Shown piece by piece: positions 60,626-64,000 of a DNA stretch of 64,000 nt. The notes below the pieces were generated by a model. That model made no database searches. It saw only the letters and a program-made list of their open reading frames with translations, and had not been told where the DNA came from. This stretch comes from Linum tenue. Its lineage: Eukaryota; Streptophyta; Magnoliopsida; Malpighiales; Linaceae. The stretch covers positions 47,884,066-47,948,065 of the forward strand of contig CAMGYJ010000006.1 of assembly GCA_946122785.1 (NCBI GenBank). Direction: 5' to 3'. A program made the position numbers and the translations under genes. Position 1 is the first letter of the stretch; each line of letters opens with the position of its first letter.

Positions 60626-60642
60626 CCCCGGCAACGGCGCCA
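60626..60642 (-). other. Primer binding site, tRNA-Asp type
   Basis: The plus strand is CCCCGGCAACGGCGCCA, exactly the 3' end of plant tRNA-Asp, six bases inside the 5' LTR. Confidence 0.93.
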
Positions 60643-60648
60643 AAAACT

Positions 60649-62077
60649 TGACTCGCTATGACACAACTCCTAACAATGGCCAAGTGTAACCAATGAAAGG
60701 GACTGCAGTATAGTGGCTCAAGTAATAAATATCGAATCCACGGGTCTCTAGAGTTACTATTACTCAGCTTCAGTTCATTATCTAGCAAACCAGATTAAGA
60801 TGAAAGAACTAAAACTACTCTAACAAACTACGGTTAAAGTTAATCTAATTACAGGTTGGGAACTCACTTAGGTATGATTCCCCCTAGCCACTAGCCAGAT
60901 TAATGATTGATGATCTCTAACATGTTTCACTTTCATTCACAATGCGGAGAATCCTTAACTAGACCTTGAGTCTCGACTAAAGGAACAAGGCCCTCTTGAG
61001 TCAATTGCCTAGAGGGACGTATCCTTCTCTAGAACAACTGATCAAGGCGTTCTGAACTAGATTCCCTCTATCGAATGAGGTTCTCAATCGATACAAAGCA
61101 GTGAATCAACCCTCGACTAAAGCAATCGATCCACTACTATCAATCTATGGTGCTCTATTGACCTAATCAGGTATTCGCTCTCATAGGATCAAAGCAGAAT
61201 CAATAATCTCGACTAAAGCAGAATTGAATCGTGAAAACATGCATAGATTGAATATGAACTCAAGATTATCAAGTCAAAGTACTCATACAATCATCCAATC
61301 AAACAGACATAGCTAGGGTTCCTCAAAACCTAAGTGAAGGGAAGTTACTCCATAGAGAAGAGAGAGACTGCAGTAAGAATCTTCAGATGATCAATCTTTA
61401 AGTTCGGGCTTGTTCCTCGAGCTTCCAAGGCGAAGAAATCCTCCAATTCCACTCCAAGAATGCCCTCAAATCGCCCCCTCTCTCTTTGGTTCGTCCCTTG
61501 GGTGTTTGGGATCCAAAACCCAGCTCTCCCTCTCCTTTGGCTCGAATTTGGGTTAAAAAACCCGATTCTGGGCAAAACACGGTCGAGGGCACGGCCGTGC
61601 TTTGCCTCAGCCCGCCCGTGTTTTCAGCTCGAGTTGGCCAACCTCAAATCAGCTCTCGGCAGTAAAAACACGGTCACAGAACACGGCCGTGTTCTGAAGG
61701 CCTACTGCCCGTGTTTTCACTGCCGAGCCTGTTCAATGCTTCGTTTCTCCCTCGTCCGGACTCCGAATCAGTCGCCGTTTGATCCCAGACGCTCGTAGTC
61801 TCGTCCTCTTTCATTTCATAACAAGCTTGCATGATTCTTTGTTCATGAAGTGAGGTAGAAATCCATTCTTCTTCAGGTCATACCCGAGTTTCTTCTCCCG
61901 AATCGTCAATTGATCTCTGATTGACTTGAACTTTGCGCCTATGCTTCACTTTATGTGCTAGGACCTGAAATATGACAAAGGAACACAACCTAGCGTAAAA
62001 TAGGCCAAAGATGTGATAATTAAAGCTCAAACGATCAAGAAACACAGGGGAAAACATGTGCAAATATCGAGTCATCA
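60649..62077 (-). repeat. 5' LTR of the young element
   Basis: TGACTCGCTATG to GTCATCA, then the CCAAC duplication. Same length as the other LTR; one substitution seen. Confidence 0.96.
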
Positions 62078-62082
62078 CCAAC

Positions 62083-62684
62083 ATATGACGATGCTTGCGT
62101 TTGATGATGCCATTTTGTTGAGGAGTATCGGTGCATGACGTTTGCAGGATCATACCCTCCTTTTCATAACAGTTGCGCAATTCTTGATTATTGAACTGAC
62201 GACCGTTATCACTTTGAATACGCTTAACATTCCCTCCATACTGTGTGCGAGCTTGATTGCAAAAGATTAGCAAATAACGAGCAACCTCAGTCTTCTTTTT
62301 CAACAAATATACCAAACTGTTCGACTAAAATCATCCACGACAGTGAGAAAATAATGTGCTCCGTAAAATGAAGCCTGATCGTAACCACCCAGATATCAAC
62401 ATGAATGAGTTTAAAATATGTTGTTGTCAATCCAACTGGAAACAAAAGGTAGTCTAGTCTATTTGGCTCGCAAACAATATAAACATGGCCCTTTATGGTC
62501 GACAAAAAAAAATTGAAATACGAGGCTTTAAAACCATTAACTTCGCCGTTGAAGGGTGACCGAGTCTTAAGTACCATAACCGAGAATCCTTCACTGTCTG
62601 CTTTGCTGAGAAAGCTACTGGATGTCCCTCCTCGAAAACCCGCAGGTAGTAAAGCCCATCAACATGCTTACCCATCCCAATCAT
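62083..62684 (-). pseudogene. Copia pre-integrase and integrase core remnant
   Basis: Reads SRLWYLRLGHPSTAKLM, then VDIWVV, then FSLSWMILVEQF-type shifted text, IQSDNGRQFNNQELRNCYEK and DTPQQNGIIKRKHRHML, in more than one frame. The end of the last block abuts the young element; the continuation is at 56486 and below. Confidence 0.85.
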
Positions 62685-63129
62685 CTCTCTAGAGTTTTAA
62701 GTCATGTATCACACAGAAGTTACTAAGAAAAATCACTACAACAGGGTGATCTGTCGTGAGATGACTAACTGGCGAGAGATTGCATTGGAATTCAGGGACA
62801 TGCATACATGTAAAGCAGAATTGGTATCCAACTCGCCATCAAACTACAAATTATCCTTTACAATATGCTCATTATATCCATAATCTATAACCCATGCAGA
62901 TGACAAATGAGACAGAATAGGACGTGACATGTTCGCTTTAGGCTATTGTGGCGCAGGACCAGCTTCCGCCTTAGTTCGGAGTTGAGAAAAGCCTTTAGCT
63001 GGGCTACTTGCTCCGTAGTCAAACCCGGTATGGAGAGCTCCGAGGACTCAACAGTCGCCGCTTGAGGCCCGTTACGGGGTTGTCTGGACTGGGGTCGGCG
63101 CCATGGTCTTTTATCCTTCTCACTTGACC
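62685..63129 (-). pseudogene. Copia gag end and protease scrap
   Basis: Short broken frames: WRRPQSRQPRNGPQ, GLTTEQVAQLKAFLNSE and HLSSAWVIDYG-like text, as in the linker before copia protease. No complete protease motif. Confidence 0.6.
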
Positions 63130-63963
63130 TTAGTGGCCACACGATGATGTCAAAGCAGGTTGCCATGAGGTGGCCCAATTTTCGTAGTGAGAGCACTTTG
63201 GAAGTCCATCTTGTATGCGATCATCAAGAGAAAGGCACTCCCCCTGTCCTTGGAACGCCGCATCCTCAACCTTCGGACGATGATCATGGGAGATGGTACA
63301 TTGTTGCTCGTCATTGGCAACAATGTGATAAGCTTCCCCAAGGCGGGGAGGGGGCTTTAGAGACAGCAAGTGAGTGCGTACTGTGGAAAAACTATTGTCA
63401 AGTCCCATGAGGAAATCCAACAACTTCATAGATTCGTTTGAATCCCGCATGCGTTGCTCAACGTTGCAAGTGCAGTTACCACATGTACATTGAGCCTTAG
63501 GATCAAGCATTAACCAATCATCCCATAATTTATTGAGTTTGGCATAAAAACTAGACACACTTGACCGATCTTGCCACAGAGCAGTAATTTGATGAAGGAT
63601 TTTATATCGACGAGGTAGATTACCTAAATTGAACTGTTCCAACAGATCATCCCAAATTTCGTTTGTCGTGAAGCTTGAACTGAGACTGCTTCTAATATCC
63701 TTCGACATGGCTTGATGTAGCTATCCAACCACCATCGCGTTACAACGAACCCATACCTCTAGGCGATCACCGCCTTCAGGCTTCAGGACTTGACCAAGCA
63801 CGAACCCTAACCTATTTTTCGCAATTAGGGCATTCGAGATCTCTGCAAACCACTCTCCATGATCATGTTCGTGAGCAATTCTGGAACGAACACTTATCTC
63901 GGGGCATCGAACGGATGCTTGAACAGTGGTGACATCGCACCCCATTTCTTCATACGGAATCAA
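63130..63963 (-). pseudogene. Copia gag remnant
   Basis: One frame from the right edge with a stop (TAG, probably from TGG) at 63721-63723. It reads AKNRLGFVLGQVLKPEGGDR, LEVWVRCNAMVVG, then MSKDIRSSLSSSFTTNEIWD, DLLEQFNLGNLPRRYKI and LLDFLMGLDNSFSTVR. This is a plant copia gag of the UBN2 type. Confidence 0.85.
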
Positions 63964-64000
63964 GGGTTTCTTCCCATCCTCCTTCGTACCAAACTCACCT

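Larger units (their letters stand above)
56487..62077 (-). mobile_element. Young non-autonomous Athila-type LTR element with a single acidic ORF
   Basis: LTRs 56487-57915 and 60649-62077 (1429 bases each) with TG..CA ends and TSD CCAAC (56482-56486 and 62078-62082). By eye I found one difference between the LTRs, C at 57237 against T at 61399. An Asp-tRNA primer site is at 60626-60642 and a polypurine tract at 57916-57930. The 2733-base interior has no gag, protease, RT or integrase, but one intact 404-codon frame (60512-59298) in the gag position. The insertion lies exactly within a copia integrase, which reads on unbroken across the site if it is removed. Confidence 0.95.
54015..64000 (-). 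mobile_element. Degenerate Ty1/copia element, split by a young insertion
   Basis: A minus-strand element with its 3' LTR at 54015-54337 and gag at the right edge; the 5' LTR lies beyond the window. gag, integrase, RT and RNase H are all present as broken frames. The integrase is interrupted by the LTR element at 56487-62077. Without it, about 4.4 kb of copia lies in the window. Confidence 0.88.

Noticed and set aside
60626..60642. The end of a tRNA-Asp gene
   Set aside because: Only the last 17 bases are present and they sit six bases from an LTR; this is a primer binding site.

Overview
The window reads as repeat-rich nuclear DNA of a eudicot plant. The evidence is one host gene with ten spliced exons (GT-AG introns), retrotransposons primed by plant initiator-Met or Asp tRNAs, and a plant-type mix of Athila-like Ty3, Ty1/copia, MULE, hAT and PIF/Harbinger elements. 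I cannot name the species. Only one host gene looks complete: a CIP111-type (AFG2/DRG1/SPATA5 family) double AAA+ ATPase at 29494-34432. Almost everything else is mobile DNA, much of it nested, and many boundaries can be fixed by target-site duplications (TSDs).

Left third (1-28386). An Athila-like Ty3 element on the minus strand (1-5661) runs off the left edge. It is followed by a patchwork of retroelement scraps (5662-7060), simple repeats, and a decayed gag/protease-only Ty3 element with two LTRs and TSD AGAAA (8965-12306). Next come a hAT-type MITE (TSD CTTGCCGT) and a Mutator-like element with TSD GATCCATAC (14030-15414) that carries a piece of the ubiquitin-like gene UBL5. An old Athila LTR piece and an inverted-repeat element (17658-20036, TSD TATTTATC) holding a LINE fragment and a palindromic MITE follow. 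A second copy of the 14 kb Mutator-like family (20922-28386) has been split by a nearly intact Tnt1-like copia element (20955-26368, TSD CTTAG) and by a hAT element (26670-27402, TSD CTTTTGAG).

Middle (28387-43838). A foldback repeat lies upstream of the CIP111 gene. Three long-TIR Mutator-like elements lie downstream. One holds an auxin response factor fragment (35239-36423). One sits inside a hAT element (38992-40597 within 37987-40734). One is at 41014-41994. The rest is AT-rich intergenic DNA with a SINE-like head and a small hairpin.

Right third (43839-64000). A decayed plus-strand copia element (43839-49294) has a hAT MITE in its 3' LTR. A PIF/Harbinger element with an open transposase frame (49670-53414, TSD TTA) splits an old Ty3 gag fragment. 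A degenerate minus-strand copia element runs from 54015 past the right edge. Its integrase region has been cut by a very young LTR element (56487-62077, TSD CCAAC).

That young element is the most interesting object here. Its LTRs appear almost identical, it uses the Asp-tRNA primer site of Athila-type elements, and it has neither gag nor pol. In the gag position it carries one intact 404-codon reading frame for an acidic protein I do not recognise. A second, rearranged copy of the same protein's N-terminus lies at 6350-6658. Its LTR shares a CACGGCCGTG-rich module with the autonomous Athila-like element at the left edge, which suggests a helper/dependent pair. Other points of note are the hairpin units inside the 14/27 kb Mutator-like family, the two captured gene fragments, and a frame-preserving 90-base last intron in CIP111.
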